Shown: positions 15,335 through 23,899 of the stretch, one piece after another | Position numbering within the stretch: position 1 is the stretch's first letter | Layout of the letters: every line of letters begins with the position of its first letter | DNA from: an uncultured beta proteobacterium | Lineage (GTDB): Bacteria; Pseudomonadota; Gammaproteobacteria; Burkholderiales; SG8-39 | Length of the DNA: 35,293 nt | Assembly (NCBI GenBank): GCA_902826155.1 | Contig: CADEDU010000014.1 | Location: forward strand, 38,191-73,483 | Direction of reading: 5' to 3' | Notes under the pieces: generated by a model | What the model was told of the DNA's origin: nothing | Seen by the model: only the letters and a program-made list of their open reading frames with translations | The model's database searches: none | Position numbers and translations under genes: made by a program

Positions 15335-16654
15335 TTGGCCAGCCTCATCAACGTCCTGCGCGGCCTCGCAAGCGGAGAGTTGCCGGCGCAGGAATACCTG
15401 GAACGCGTGCTGCATCGCGTGCTGACGCGCGAGCAGGTCGTGCACGCGTTCGCGCATATCGACGTGGCGCGCGCGCGTGCGCTCGCCGAGGCATGCGACA
15501 AGCATCGTCGCTCGGGCGGAACCATCGGGCCGTTGCATGGCCTGCCGGTGGCGGTCAAAGACACGTTCGATACGGCCGACCTGCGCACCGAAGCCGGCTT
15601 GCCGTTCATGGCCAATCACTACGCAGCCGAAGACGCGCGGCTGGTCGTACGCATTCGTCAGGCGGGCGGGTTCGTTCTGGGCAAGACGGTGACGGCAGAG
15701 GCGTCGTTCGCGCATCAGGGCGAAACGCGCAACCCGTGGAATCCGCAGCATTCGCCGGGTGAATCCTCGGCGGGCTCGGCGGCGGCGATCGCGGCGGGAT
15801 TCGCCCACGCGGCGATCGGTTCGCAGACCAACGACTCGGTCATCCGCCCTGCGGCGTACTGCGGTGTGGTCGGATTCAAGCCCACGCAGGGGACGCTATC
15901 GCTCGAGGGGGCGTTCTGCTTCAGTCCGACGTTGGATCAGGCCGGCGTGTTTGCGCGCTCGGCACTCGATGCCACCGCGTTCTGCGCGGGGCTCGTGGCC
16001 GACAGCAAGTCGAGGCCCGCCGCGCACCAGCTGGCCGCGCCGCCGCAACTCGGTGTGATCGTCGACTTTCCGTGGACGTCGCTCGAGCCCGAGGCGGCGC
16101 AACACTTCGCCCAGATTCAACGGGTGCTGAACGGCCACGGCGCCCGTATCACGCCGGTCACGCTCCCGCCGCCCTATCTCGGCGCGAACACGGTGCATCG
16201 TCTGATCATGCTTCACGAAGGTTCGCGCCAACTGCGCGAGTTGCAGGCGCAGTTCCGCGGACAGATGTCCATCGAGTTGAACGACGCGCTCGACGAGGGA
16301 CGACGCATCAGCCCGGCAACCTACGGCGAATCGATGGTGCGCCGCGCACGCCTGATCGAGGGAGGCGAGACGCTGTTCGGCGAACTCGATGCGATCATCA
16401 CCCCGGCGGCGAGCGGACCGGCGCCTGCACGATTCGGCACTCGCGGCGATCCCGGATACAGCACGTTGTGGAGCCTGCTGGGTATGCCCGCGATCACCGT
16501 GCCCACCGGGTTCTCGGGCAACGCGCTGCCGCTGGGCATGCAGATTGCCGCACCCGCCGGCGCCGACGACCGCTTGCTGTCGGTGGCGCATTGGATCCAG
16601 GCGACGCTCGGTGCGTCGGCGCAGTCCAGGCAGCGCAAGAGCGAATCGAACTGA
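15335..16654 (+). CDS. Amidase (amidase signature family)
   Basis: A 439-residue enzyme that hydrolyses a C-N amide bond with a Ser-cisSer-Lys triad. Lys75 lies in 'PVAVKDTFDT', Ser144 in 'PGESSAGSAAAIAAG' and Ser168 in 'GSQTNDSVIRPAAYCGVVGFKPT'. The 24-residue spacing of the two serines equals that in fatty acid amide hydrolase (217/241). The usual Gly-Gly-Ser-Ser-Gly loop is modified to Gly-Glu-Ser-Ser-Ala, so the substrate may be unusual. An in-frame TAG directly precedes the TTG at 15335, so TTG is the earliest possible start, with a weak GAGAAA in front. It lies 145 bp after the TRAP operon; a link to the imported compound is possible but unproven. Confidence 0.88.
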   Translation: MASLINVLRGLASGELPAQEYLERVLHRVLTREQVVHAFAHIDVARARALAEACDKHRRSGGTIGPLHGLPVAVKDTFDTADLRTEAGLPFMANHYAAEDARLVVRIRQAGGFVLGKTVTAEASFAHQGETRNPWNPQHSPGESSAGSAAAIAAGFAHAAIGSQTNDSVIRPAAYCGVVGFKPTQGTLSLEGAFCFSPTLDQAGVFARSALDATAFCAGLVADSKSRPAAHQLAAPPQLGVIVDFPWTSLEPEAAQHFAQIQRVLNGHGARITPVTLPPPYLGANTVHRLIMLHEGSRQLRELQAQFRGQMSIELNDALDEGRRISPATYGESMVRRARLIEGGETLFGELDAIITPAASGPAPARFGTRGDPGYSTLWSLLGMPAITVPTGFSGNALPLGMQIAAPAGADDRLLSVAHWIQATLGASAQSRQRKSESN

Positions 16655-16730
16655 CCAGGGCCGGCTATTCGCTGGCGGCGACGATTTCGCTAACATTCAC
16701 GGCGCTCCAGGGTTCCGTTCGATCAGTGCC

Positions 16731-17156
16731 GTGAAGAAAGTATTCACCTCCTCGCAAGACGCCGAGAGCGCCTTCTACGACGCGCTCGAACGCGCCGATC
16801 TCGACGCGATGATGACCGTGTGGTCCGAAGACGACGATATCGTGTGCGTGCACCCGGGCGGACCGCGGCTGTCGGGATTCGAGGCGGTGCGCGCGTCCTG
16901 GGCCGAGTTGTTCGGCAGTGACCAGAAGATGCAAGTGCGCCTGACTCAGCCGGTGTACGTGCAAAGCGGCCTGTTCGCCATCCACAACGTGCACGAAGTC
17001 ATCTCGACCAAGGACGGCTCGCGCACTGCCGGCCCGATCGTCGCCACCAACGTCTATGCACGCACTACCGACGGCTGGCGCATGATCGTGCATCACGCTT
17101 CGCCAGCACCGGCGCTGCCCGAACGAGCGCTCGACGCGCCCAAGACGTTGCACTAG
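16731..17156 (+). CDS. NTF2/SnoaL-like fold protein
   Basis: A 141-residue protein read from GTG 16731. The pattern 'AESAFYDALERADLDAMMTVWSEDDDIVCVHPGG' followed by 'RLSGFEAVRASWAELF' and a C-terminal 'TNVYARTTDGWRMIVHHAS' is the cone-shaped NTF2-like fold of ketosteroid isomerase and SnoaL relatives (nuclear transport factor 2 family, DUF4440-like). Such proteins bind small hydrophobic molecules or act as isomerases; no specific function can be named. A TAACAT at 16691-16696 is a possible -10. Its TAG shares one base with the GTG of the next gene, so the two are probably co-translated. Confidence 0.8.
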   Translation: MKKVFTSSQDAESAFYDALERADLDAMMTVWSEDDDIVCVHPGGPRLSGFEAVRASWAELFGSDQKMQVRLTQPVYVQSGLFAIHNVHEVISTKDGSRTAGPIVATNVYARTTDGWRMIVHHASPAPALPERALDAPKTLH

Positions 17157-18142
17157 TGGGCCACGCATCCGCCTCGCCACCGCAGCCCTATCGCGCCCCG
17201 TGGTGGCTGCCCGGCGGACACGCGCAGACCATCTACGCACGGCTGTTCGCGCGCTGTCCGCGGCCTCGGTTCGAGCGCGAAACCTGGACCACGCCCGACG
17301 ACGACGTGATCGTGGTGGACCGGGTCGTGGGCGCGGCCTCCGCACCGATGGTGGTCATGTTCCACGGACTGGAGGGCGGTGCCGACAGCCACTATGCCCG
17401 CGCGATGATGGCGGCGGTCGCGGCGCTCGGGTGGCGTGGAGCCGTGCCGCATTTTCGCGGCTGCGGCGGGGTGCGCAATCGCCTGCCGCGCGCGTACCAC
17501 TCGGGCGATTCGGGCGAGATCGATTGGGTGCTGCGCCGCTTCCACGGCGAAGCGGCATCGTCGCCGCTATTCGCCACCGGTGTGTCCCTGGGCGGCAACG
17601 CACTCACGAAGTGGCTCGCCGAGCAGGGCGAGCAGGCGCGTGTGGTGGTTCGTGCGGCCGCGTCGATCTGTGCGCCGCTCGACCTCGCCGCCGGCGGGCG
17701 CGCCCTCGAGCGCGGTGTGAGCCGCATCTACAGCCGCTATTTCCTGCAGACGCTCAAGCCCAAGGCGCTGGAACTCACGGAGCGCTTTCCGGGCAGGTTT
17801 GATCCTGGGCGTATTCGCGCGGCGCGCACGCTGCGCCATTTCGACGATGCGGTCACCGCGCCGATGTTCGGATTCGACGACGCCGAAGACTACTGGCGCC
17901 GCTCCAGCGCCAAGCCGTTGCTCGATCGGGTGCGCGTGCCGGTGCTGCTGATCAACGCGCGCAACGATCCGTTTCAGCCCGATGATGTGCTGCCCGGAAC
18001 GCATGCGCTCAGCCCGAGCGTCGAGACGGAATTCACGGGCGAAGGCGGGCACGTCGGCTATGTTACGGGCCCGTTTCCCGGGCAGGTCGACTGGTTGCCC
18101 GCTCGTATAATCGCTTTCTTCTCCCGCTTTCTCGACGCCTGA
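17156..18142 (+). CDS. Alpha/beta hydrolase, YheT family
   Basis: A 328-residue hydrolase. 'WWLPGGHAQTIYARLF' at the N-terminus is the YheT/EMB8 family signature. The triad is Ser144 (GVSLGGN), Asp271 (NARNDPF) and His299 (EGGHVGY). 'FHGLEGGADSHYARAM' forms the oxyanion region and 'PHFRGCGG' the typical family loop. It is probably a soluble carboxylesterase of unknown substrate. The GTG start overlaps the preceding stop by one base. The last codons fall inside a 15-bp direct repeat that continues past the stop. Confidence 0.9.
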   Translation: MGHASASPPQPYRAPWWLPGGHAQTIYARLFARCPRPRFERETWTTPDDDVIVVDRVVGAASAPMVVMFHGLEGGADSHYARAMMAAVAALGWRGAVPHFRGCGGVRNRLPRAYHSGDSGEIDWVLRRFHGEAASSPLFATGVSLGGNALTKWLAEQGEQARVVVRAAASICAPLDLAAGGRALERGVSRIYSRYFLQTLKPKALELTERFPGRFDPGRIRAARTLRHFDDAVTAPMFGFDDAEDYWRRSSAKPLLDRVRVPVLLINARNDPFQPDDVLPGTHALSPSVETEFTGEGGHVGYVTGPFPGQVDWLPARIIAFFSRFLDA

Positions 18143-18171
18143 ACGCCTCGTCGGCGCTCGACGCCTGAACG
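18131..18171 (+). repeat. 15-bp direct repeat across the yheT-type gene stop
   Basis: CTCGACGCCTGAACG occurs at 18131-18145, where it encodes the end of the hydrolase and its TGA, and again at 18157-18171, 11 bases later, in the gap. The second copy duplicates the stop region. Small local duplication is the likely origin. Confidence 0.8.
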
Positions 18172-18239
18172 TCTTCAACGGACGCATGAAGCGACCCCTC
18201 CCATCCGCGACGCAGCAGCGTCTTTCAGGTCCTCCACGC

Positions 18240-19631
18240 ATGAGCGCACTCCTCCCGCAAGAGATCTTCAAGGCCTACGACATTCGCGGCATCGTCGGCA
18301 AGCAGTTGACCGCGCAGGTGGTCGAGCGCATCGGTCAGGGGCTCGGCACCCTGGCGCGCGAGCAGGCTGTGCCGGGCGCGAAAGCGACGATCGCAATCGG
18401 ACGTGATGGACGCCTGTCCGGTCCTGAGCTGGCGCGTGCGCTGGCCGATGGCATCCGGCAGTCCGGCGTAGACGTCATCGATCTGGGCATGGTCGCCACG
18501 CCGATGGCCTATTTCGCCGCGCATCACCTGGGCTGCGGCAGCGCCGTCATGGTCACCGGCAGCCACAATCCGCCCGACTACAACGGGCTGAAGATGGTGA
18601 TCAACGGCACCACGCTTTCGGGCGATGCGATCCAGACCCTGCGCAAGCGTTGCGAGAGCGGTGATCTGGCCACCGGCGCGGGGCACTATGCGACGCAATC
18701 GATCAACGACGCGTACATCGAGCGGATCGGCTCCGACATCCGTCTGGCCCGGCCGATGCGCATTGCGATCGACTGCGGCAACGGCGTACCGGGCGATTTC
18801 GCCGGACGGCTGTACCGGCGCATCGGCTGCCAGGTGCAGGAGCTGTTCTGCGAGGTCGACGGCAATTTTCCCAATCATCATCCCGATCCGTCGCAGCCGA
18901 AGAACCTGCAGGACCTGATCCGTGCGGTCACCACCGGCGATGCCGAGGTCGGTCTGGCCTTCGACGGCGATGGCGACCGGTTAGGCGTGGTGACCAAGCG
19001 CGGCAACATCATCTTCCCCGACCGTCAGTTGATGCTCTTCGCCAAGGACGTGCTGCAGCGCCGGCCTGGTGAACCGATCATCTACGACGTCAAGTGCACC
19101 CGTAATCTGGGGCCATGGATCGAGCGCAATGGCGGCAAGCCCTCGCTGTGGCGCACCGGCCACTCGCTCATCAAGGCACGCATGAAGGAACTGCACGCGC
19201 CGCTCGCCGGTGAGATGTCCGGACACATCTTCTTCGGCGAGCGCTGGTACGGCTTCGACGACGGCATGTACGCCGGCGCGCGCCTGCTGGAGATCCTGTC
19301 GCGCGAGTCCGATCCGAGCGCGGTGCTCGAAGCGCTGCCCGATTCGGAGACCACCCCTGAATTGAACCTGAAGCTCAACGAAGGCGAACCGCACCGCTTG
19401 ATCGCAACGATGCAGCAAAGCGCGAAGTTCAACGGCGCGCAGCAGGTCATCACCATCGACGGGCTGCGCGTGGAATACGCCGACGGCTTCGGTCTGGCGC
19501 GCGCCTCGAACACCACGCCGGTGATCGTGCTGCGCTTCGAGGGCGATTCACCCGCGGCGATGCAGCGCATCCAGGCCGACTTCCGCCGCGCATTGCTGGC
19601 AGTCAAGCCTGACGCACAGTTGCCGTTTTAG
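18240..19631 (+). CDS. algC: Phosphomannomutase/phosphoglucomutase (AlgC type)
   Basis: Read from ATG 18240 the protein is 463 residues, the same length as Pseudomonas AlgC, and the key positions coincide: phosphoserine Ser108 in 'VMVTGSHNPPDYNGLKMV' and the Mg2+ loop FDGDGDR with Asp242, 244 and 246. 'GEMSGHIFFGERWYGFDDG' is the sugar-specificity loop, and 'RASNTTPVIVLRFE' near the C-terminus binds the substrate phosphate. It interconverts hexose 1- and 6-phosphates (glucose, mannose) and feeds lipopolysaccharide, exopolysaccharide and nucleotide-sugar synthesis in the cytoplasm. An in-frame ATG at 18186 would add 18 unrelated residues. Neither start has a strong ribosome site. Confidence 0.93.
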   Translation: MSALLPQEIFKAYDIRGIVGKQLTAQVVERIGQGLGTLAREQAVPGAKATIAIGRDGRLSGPELARALADGIRQSGVDVIDLGMVATPMAYFAAHHLGCGSAVMVTGSHNPPDYNGLKMVINGTTLSGDAIQTLRKRCESGDLATGAGHYATQSINDAYIERIGSDIRLARPMRIAIDCGNGVPGDFAGRLYRRIGCQVQELFCEVDGNFPNHHPDPSQPKNLQDLIRAVTTGDAEVGLAFDGDGDRLGVVTKRGNIIFPDRQLMLFAKDVLQRRPGEPIIYDVKCTRNLGPWIERNGGKPSLWRTGHSLIKARMKELHAPLAGEMSGHIFFGERWYGFDDGMYAGARLLEILSRESDPSAVLEALPDSETTPELNLKLNEGEPHRLIATMQQSAKFNGAQQVITIDGLRVEYADGFGLARASNTTPVIVLRFEGDSPAAMQRIQADFRRALLAVKPDAQLPF

Positions 19632-19759
19632 CGGCTGCGCGCTCGCCGGCCGTGGCCATCGGCGCCACGGCGCCGAGCGGCGCGCGGCCGACTGCGCCAC
19701 TGGCTTCACCGGGCGCGATTCGATCGTTGGATACCACTACACACAAAGAGGAGCGTGAC

Positions 19760-20281
19760 ATGGCACGAGTGCCGCTGCAGAACGAATCCACATTGCCCGA
19801 TCATCAGGCGCTGATCGCGCGCATCAAGGCTGAACGCGGCGGCAAGCTGCTGAACCTGTATCGCGTGCTGCTCAACAGTCCGGCGATCTGCGAGGGCTGG
19901 CTCAATCTGTTCACGGCGATCCGCCAGAAAGGCAAGCTCGCCGATCGCTATCGTGAGTTGGCCATCATGCGCGTGGCGGTGATCAACGGCGCCGACTACG
20001 AATACGACGCGCACGTGCCGTTCGCGCTCAAGGCCGGCATGAATCAGACCCAGTTGAACGAACTATCGCGCTGGCGCGGGTCCGACAAGTTCGACGAGCG
20101 CGAGCGCGCAGTGCTCGCCTACACCGACACCATGACCAAAAACGTGCAGGTGTCCGACGACGTGTTCGCGCCGATCAAGAAGTTCTTCGATCCGCAGGAG
20201 ATCCTCGAGTTGACCGCGACGATCGGCGGTTACAACCTCGTGTCTCGCGTCCTCGAGGCGCTGCAGGTCGATCACGAGTAG
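19760..20281 (+). CDS. Carboxymuconolactone decarboxylase family protein (no CxxC)
   Basis: A 173-residue all-helical protein of the CMD/AhpD-like family. 'RYRELAIMRVAVINGADYEYDAHVPFALKAGM' (63-94) is the core helix pair. In AhpD-type members this holds a CxxC plus His; here the cysteines are absent and Glu81 and His85 remain, so a peroxidase role is unlikely and a decarboxylase- or hydrolase-like role more plausible. 'DERERAVLAYTDTMTKNVQVSDDVFAPIKKFF' follows the family pattern. The ATG at 19760 has a clear AAGAGGAG site. It is flanked by short gaps and does not belong to an obvious operon. Confidence 0.85.
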   Translation: MARVPLQNESTLPDHQALIARIKAERGGKLLNLYRVLLNSPAICEGWLNLFTAIRQKGKLADRYRELAIMRVAVINGADYEYDAHVPFALKAGMNQTQLNELSRWRGSDKFDERERAVLAYTDTMTKNVQVSDDVFAPIKKFFDPQEILELTATIGGYNLVSRVLEALQVDHE

Positions 20282-20382
20282 CGTGGCGACAACCGTATCG
20301 TCGCGGGTGCGTTGAACTCGGGTGGCGGCGTGATCGAGTCGAAGCATTGGGAAACGTGAAGTCCTCCGAGAGAGGTGTCGAC

Positions 20383-20763
20383 ATGCGAGCGGTTGTGCTG
20401 AGCGTGCTGATGTCGGTGCTGCTGGGCTGCGCGGCGGTTCCGGGAGAACCCAAGCCGCCGCCACCGTCGATCGCCGACATCGTCCGGATGTCGCGCGAGC
20501 CGGTTCCTGAAGACGAGATCATCCGTCTGCTGCACGAGTCAGGCGCGGTGTATCGGCTGTCGGGCTCGGAGCTGGCCAAGCTCAAGGACGACGGTGTCGG
20601 TCCGAAAGTGCTCGACTATCTGAACCAGGCGCAGATCAATCAGGCGCGCTACGAGGAGTGGGCGCGCAGCCGGGAGCCGGTCTTCTGGTACGGCCCTTCG
20701 TACGGGTATTACTACTACGGCCGTCCGTTCGGTCCGCCCTGGCCGCACCGTCGTCCACGCTGA
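20383..20763 (+). CDS. Small predicted lipoprotein
   Basis: A 126-residue protein from ATG 20383, preceded by AGAGAGG. Residues 1-16, 'MRAVVLSVLMSVLLGC', form a lipoprotein signal with lipobox LLGC, so Cys16 should be lipidated. A proline-rich linker follows ('PGEPKPPPPS'), then a helical region containing 'IIRLLHESGAVYRLSGSELAKLKDDGV' and 'KVLDYLNQ', which resembles short helical repeats seen in other envelope lipoproteins. The C-terminus is rich in Tyr, Gly, Pro and Arg. Likely an envelope protein of unknown function; I cannot name a specific family. Confidence 0.75.
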   Translation: MRAVVLSVLMSVLLGCAAVPGEPKPPPPSIADIVRMSREPVPEDEIIRLLHESGAVYRLSGSELAKLKDDGVGPKVLDYLNQAQINQARYEEWARSREPVFWYGPSYGYYYYGRPFGPPWPHRRPR

Positions 20764-20832
20764 GCCGCGTTCACCGGTTCGCCTGTTTGGCCCGCGCTCG
20801 AGGAAATCGCTCGCGGGACGCCTAAATCGCTG

Positions 20833-20841
20833 TGCTAGGAT
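20833..20841 (+). promoter_or_regulatory. Possible extended -10 promoter element for birA operon
   Basis: TGCTAGGAT has the TGn extension and four of six -10 bases. No good -35 is seen. If it is used, transcription would begin near 20848, downstream of the GTG at 20832, which favours the later GTG at 20877 as the birA start. Confidence 0.35.
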
Positions 20842-20876
20842 CGCGCGCCGTCCGACACCCGCGCGCCCCTTCCTCG

Positions 20877-21902
20877 GTGCTTCTCCTCCCGGAAACCCTG
20901 CCGGTCCTGCGTCTGCTGAGCGACGGTACGCCGCATGCGGTGACGGCACTCGCCTCGGCGCTCGGCGTCGCGACACAGCGCGTCGGTCGCGCGATCGAGC
21001 AGCTTCGCGAACTCGGGCTGGACGTCGGGCACAACCGTGTCGACGACACGATCGGTCTGGGCCGGCCTATACAGATGCTCGATGCGGCCCGGATCCGCGC
21101 GCAATCCAACCGGCTGCAGGCGACTCGTCCGGCCCTCCACGTGCTGGACCAATGCGACTCGACCAACGATGCGCTGCGTGAGCTGGCGCTGAGCGGTGCT
21201 TCCAGCGGCACCTGCGTTGCTTGTGAAGTGCAGACTGGTGGCCGCGGCCGCCGCGGGCGCAAATGGATCGCGCCGCCGGGGGCGAGCGTCGCGCTCTCGG
21301 TGTTGTGGCGCTTTGGGTGCGACGTGCAAGCGCTCACCGGACTGTCGCTCGCTGCCGCGGTGGCTGCGTTGCGTGCGCTCGAGCGGTGCGGCGTGCGCGA
21401 GTTGGCGATCAAGTGGCCGAACGATCTGCTGCGTCGTGGCAGCAAGGTCGGCGGCATCCTGGTCGAGACCGTGAACGTCGACGGAGCATGCGCGGCCATC
21501 ATCGGTGTCGGCGTGAATCTGCGCCTTGGCCGCACGGCACGCGCGCTGATCGATTCGCTGCGTGATCCGGTTCGCGGGCCGGTCGCGGCAGGGCTGGCCG
21601 ACGATGAGTCGGATGCCGTCGCGCCCGCCGACGACACGCCAGAGCGCAATGGGCTCGTCGCGGCACTGGTGGATGAATCGAGTGCGGCATGCGAGGTGTT
21701 CGCGCGCGACGGGTTGGAACCGTTTCGCGATGCGTGGCGCGCACGCCATGCGTTTCAGAGTGCGCAGGTCACGATCAGTGCCGGCTCGGAACCGGTTGCG
21801 ACCGGCCGCGCAGTGGACATCGCTGAGGACGGCGCACTGATCGTCGAGACCGCGCAGGGTCGGCGGCGGTTCTACGCCGGTGAAGTGTCGCTTCGATCAT
21901 GA
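20877..21902 (+). CDS. birA: Biotin--[acetyl-CoA-carboxylase] ligase (BirA)
   Basis: The protein attaches biotin to the biotin carboxyl carrier of acetyl-CoA carboxylase. From GTG 20877 it has 341 residues. The N-terminal 60 form a winged helix ('PVLRLLSDGTPHAVTALASA' onward), so it may also repress biotin genes as in E. coli. The catalytic domain has 'DSTNDALRELA', the biotinyl-AMP loop GRGRRGRKW, 'KWPNDLL' and 'KVGGILVE'. The C-terminal domain carries an extra acidic stretch 'GLADDESDAVAPADD'. A GTG at 20832 would add 15 residues lying before the domain. The stop overlaps coaX (ATGA at 21899). The birA-coaX-SPOR order is typical of betaproteobacteria. Confidence 0.92.
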   Translation: MLLLPETLPVLRLLSDGTPHAVTALASALGVATQRVGRAIEQLRELGLDVGHNRVDDTIGLGRPIQMLDAARIRAQSNRLQATRPALHVLDQCDSTNDALRELALSGASSGTCVACEVQTGGRGRRGRKWIAPPGASVALSVLWRFGCDVQALTGLSLAAAVAALRALERCGVRELAIKWPNDLLRRGSKVGGILVETVNVDGACAAIIGVGVNLRLGRTARALIDSLRDPVRGPVAAGLADDESDAVAPADDTPERNGLVAALVDESSAACEVFARDGLEPFRDAWRARHAFQSAQVTISAGSEPVATGRAVDIAEDGALIVETAQGRRRFYAGEVSLRS

Positions 21903-22606
21903 TTCTGGCCATCGACTGCGGCAATACGCGCGCCAAGTGGGGCTTGTTCGACGGCGCGGCGTTCGTCTCGGTCGGCGCCGCGGCGATCCAGGATCTCGAC
22001 CAGTTCGAGCGCGCGATGGGCGCGCTGCAACGGCCCGATCGCATCGTCATCAGCAACGTTGCGGCCGCGACGATCCGCGCTCGACTCGATCAGGCCACCT
22101 ACCGGTTCGGTGTCGCGGTGCAATGGGTGAGCGCCCAGGCCGAGGCCGGCGGCGTGATCAACCGCTACGAGAATCCGACCAGCCTGGGCACCGATCGCTG
22201 GGTGTCGCTGATCGGTGCGCGTGCGCGTGCTCAGGGCGAGTGTGTCGTGGTCAATTGCGGCACGGCGACGACCGTCGATCGCTTGAGCGCGACCGGCGAG
22301 TTCGTCGGCGGCATGATTCTGCCGAGCATCGCCCTGATGAAGAAGGTCTTGGCTGAAAATACCGCCCGGCTGCCGCTGGCCGCGGGGCAGTATGCAGCGC
22401 ATCCGCGCAAGACGGTGGATGCGATCGAAACCGGATGCATCGAAGCGACGCTTGGCGCGATCGAGCGCGCGCGCGACCGCGCCGGTCCGAACGCCCGCCT
22501 GTTCGTCACCGGCGGCGCGAGCGGGTTGATCATGGCGCACTTGCGTGCACCGGTGGATCACGTGGAGCATCTCACTCTGGAGGGCTTGGTGAGGTTGGCG
22601 CGATGA
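21899..22606 (+). CDS. coaX: Type III pantothenate kinase
   Basis: A 235-residue enzyme that phosphorylates pantothenate in the first step of coenzyme A synthesis, belonging to the acetate-kinase/sugar-kinase fold. 'AIDCGNTRAKWGLF' (4-17) is the phosphate-1 loop with Asp6; 'GTDRW' (97-101) carries the catalytic Asp99; 'NCGTATTVD' (119-127) is the phosphate-2 motif, with Asn119 where many homologues have Asp; 'TGGASG' (204-209) closes the adenosine region. Both ends overlap neighbours by four bases (birA stop and SPOR start), so this is a tightly coupled operon. Confidence 0.92.
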   Translation: MILAIDCGNTRAKWGLFDGAAFVSVGAAAIQDLDQFERAMGALQRPDRIVISNVAAATIRARLDQATYRFGVAVQWVSAQAEAGGVINRYENPTSLGTDRWVSLIGARARAQGECVVVNCGTATTVDRLSATGEFVGGMILPSIALMKKVLAENTARLPLAAGQYAAHPRKTVDAIETGCIEATLGAIERARDRAGPNARLFVTGGASGLIMAHLRAPVDHVEHLTLEGLVRLAR

Positions 22607-23226
22607 GATTGCTGCTGATCATGCTGGTGGTCGCCAACGTGCTGTTGGCGGTCTACAACGCATGGCCAAGTCCGCCGGCGTTGGGCGAACCGGCGCAACG
22701 CGAGATCGCGCCCGAGCGCATCCAGTTCCTCACGCGCGATCAGGCGAGGAAGATCTCCACCAAGTCGGGGCCGCGCGCGTGTTTCGAGTGGGGGCTGTTC
22801 ACACTCGCCGATGCCGCCCGTGCAACCGAGGCGCTCGAGCGCCTCGGTGCGCCGTTGCGCGTGGCCGAGCGGCGCATCGAGCCCGGCCAGGCCTTCTGGG
22901 TGATGATCCCGCCCCAGCAAGACAGGCGCGCGGCCGACTTGCTGCTCACCGACGTCAAGCGGATCGGCGGCGATGACTACTACGTCGTGCAGGAGGCGGG
23001 TCGTTTCAATAACGCGATCTCGCTCGGGTTGTTCAACAGCGAGGCCGGTGCACACGCGCGGCGCGAGGCGCTGAGCCGGCAGGGCGTGCGCGACGTGCAG
23101 GTCACGACCCGCGAGACGGCCGCACCGCGCGTGGTGTTGCGCGTGTCCGAACTGGCCGAAGCCGATCTGCAACGGATCGAGCGCTTGCGTCCCGATTTCG
23201 CCGGGGCTGACCTCAAACCCTGCTAG
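22603..23226 (+). CDS. Membrane-anchored SPOR-domain protein
   Basis: A 207-residue protein with one N-terminal membrane anchor ('RLLLIMLVVANVLLAVYNAW') and a periplasmic region. Residues from about 120 ('DDYYVVQEAGRFNNAISLGLFNSEAGAHARREALSRQGV') fit the SPOR fold, which binds denuded septal peptidoglycan in division proteins. The middle part, 'ACFEWGLFTLADAARATEALERLGAPL', resembles a second, degenerate SPOR-like repeat. Betaproteobacteria usually carry such a gene after coaX. It starts in an ATGA overlap with coaX, so it is translated with it. A cell-division or envelope role is inferred. Confidence 0.85.
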   Translation: MRLLLIMLVVANVLLAVYNAWPSPPALGEPAQREIAPERIQFLTRDQARKISTKSGPRACFEWGLFTLADAARATEALERLGAPLRVAERRIEPGQAFWVMIPPQQDRRAADLLLTDVKRIGGDDYYVVQEAGRFNNAISLGLFNSEAGAHARREALSRQGVRDVQVTTRETAAPRVVLRVSELAEADLQRIERLRPDFAGADLKPC

Positions 23227-23297
23227 AGAGACAGTACTCGCGGCTCGTTCGCGCGGGCCTCGATTGGCTGAACGGACGTCGCTGCAGCCGCGCGTTA

Positions 23298-23798
23298 TCA
23301 GAGCGCGCGAATACGCTCGAGCAGCAAAGTGGTCGAGCGCTGATGCTCGAAGGCGATCGAATGCACGCTGCCGCCCCAGGCCCGCACTTCGTCGGCACCG
23401 ACGATCCGGTCGGCGCTCCAGTCACCACCCTTGACCAGCACGTCGGGCCGGCACAATCGAATCGTCTCGAGCGGCGTGTCCTCGTCGAACGCGACCACCA
23501 GATCCACCGAGGCGAGCGCGGCAAGCAGCGCCATGCGGTCGGCGAGCGGATTGATCGGGCGATCGGCGCCTTTGCCGAGCCGACGCACCGACTCATCGGC
23601 GTTCACCGCGACGATCAGTGCCTTGCCGAGCGCACGGGCCTGCGCGAGGTACGTTGCATGACCGCGGTGAAGGATGTCGAACACGCCGTTGGTGAACACC
23701 ACCGGACCCGGTAGCGCGCGGGCACGTTCGGTCAGTTCGGCACGCGCGCAGAGCTTGCGCTCGAACTCGGGCACCGCGTGGCGCTGCCGGCCGGTCAT
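23298..23798 (-). CDS. hldC: D-glycero-beta-D-manno-heptose 1-phosphate adenylyltransferase
   Basis: A stand-alone version of the C-terminal half of HldE (also called RfaE2). It transfers AMP to heptose 1-phosphate, the penultimate step to ADP-L-glycero-D-manno-heptose for lipopolysaccharide core. 'VVFTNGVFDILHRGHATYLAQARALGKALIVAVN' contains the nucleotidyltransferase HxGH motif (His-Arg-Gly-His), and 'RPDVLVKGGDW' is a conserved C-terminal segment. From ATG 23798 it has 166 residues, the normal family length; an ATG at 23855 would add a low-complexity Ser/Pro stretch. No HldA kinase domain is encoded here. A heptose-isomerase-like gene lies 1.2 kb upstream. Confidence 0.92.
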   Translation of the reverse strand: MTGRQRHAVPEFERKLCARAELTERARALPGPVVFTNGVFDILHRGHATYLAQARALGKALIVAVNADESVRRLGKGADRPINPLADRMALLAALASVDLVVAFDEDTPLETIRLCRPDVLVKGGDWSADRIVGADEVRAWGGSVHSIAFEHQRSTTLLLERIRAL

Positions 23799-23899
23799 GA
23801 CGCCGCTCTGCGGATCGGCTGTGGGCGACGACGACGGCGTGGATGGTTTGGCCATGCCCAATTGGAACAAGAAACCCGGAACAAGAAAATCGGCACACG

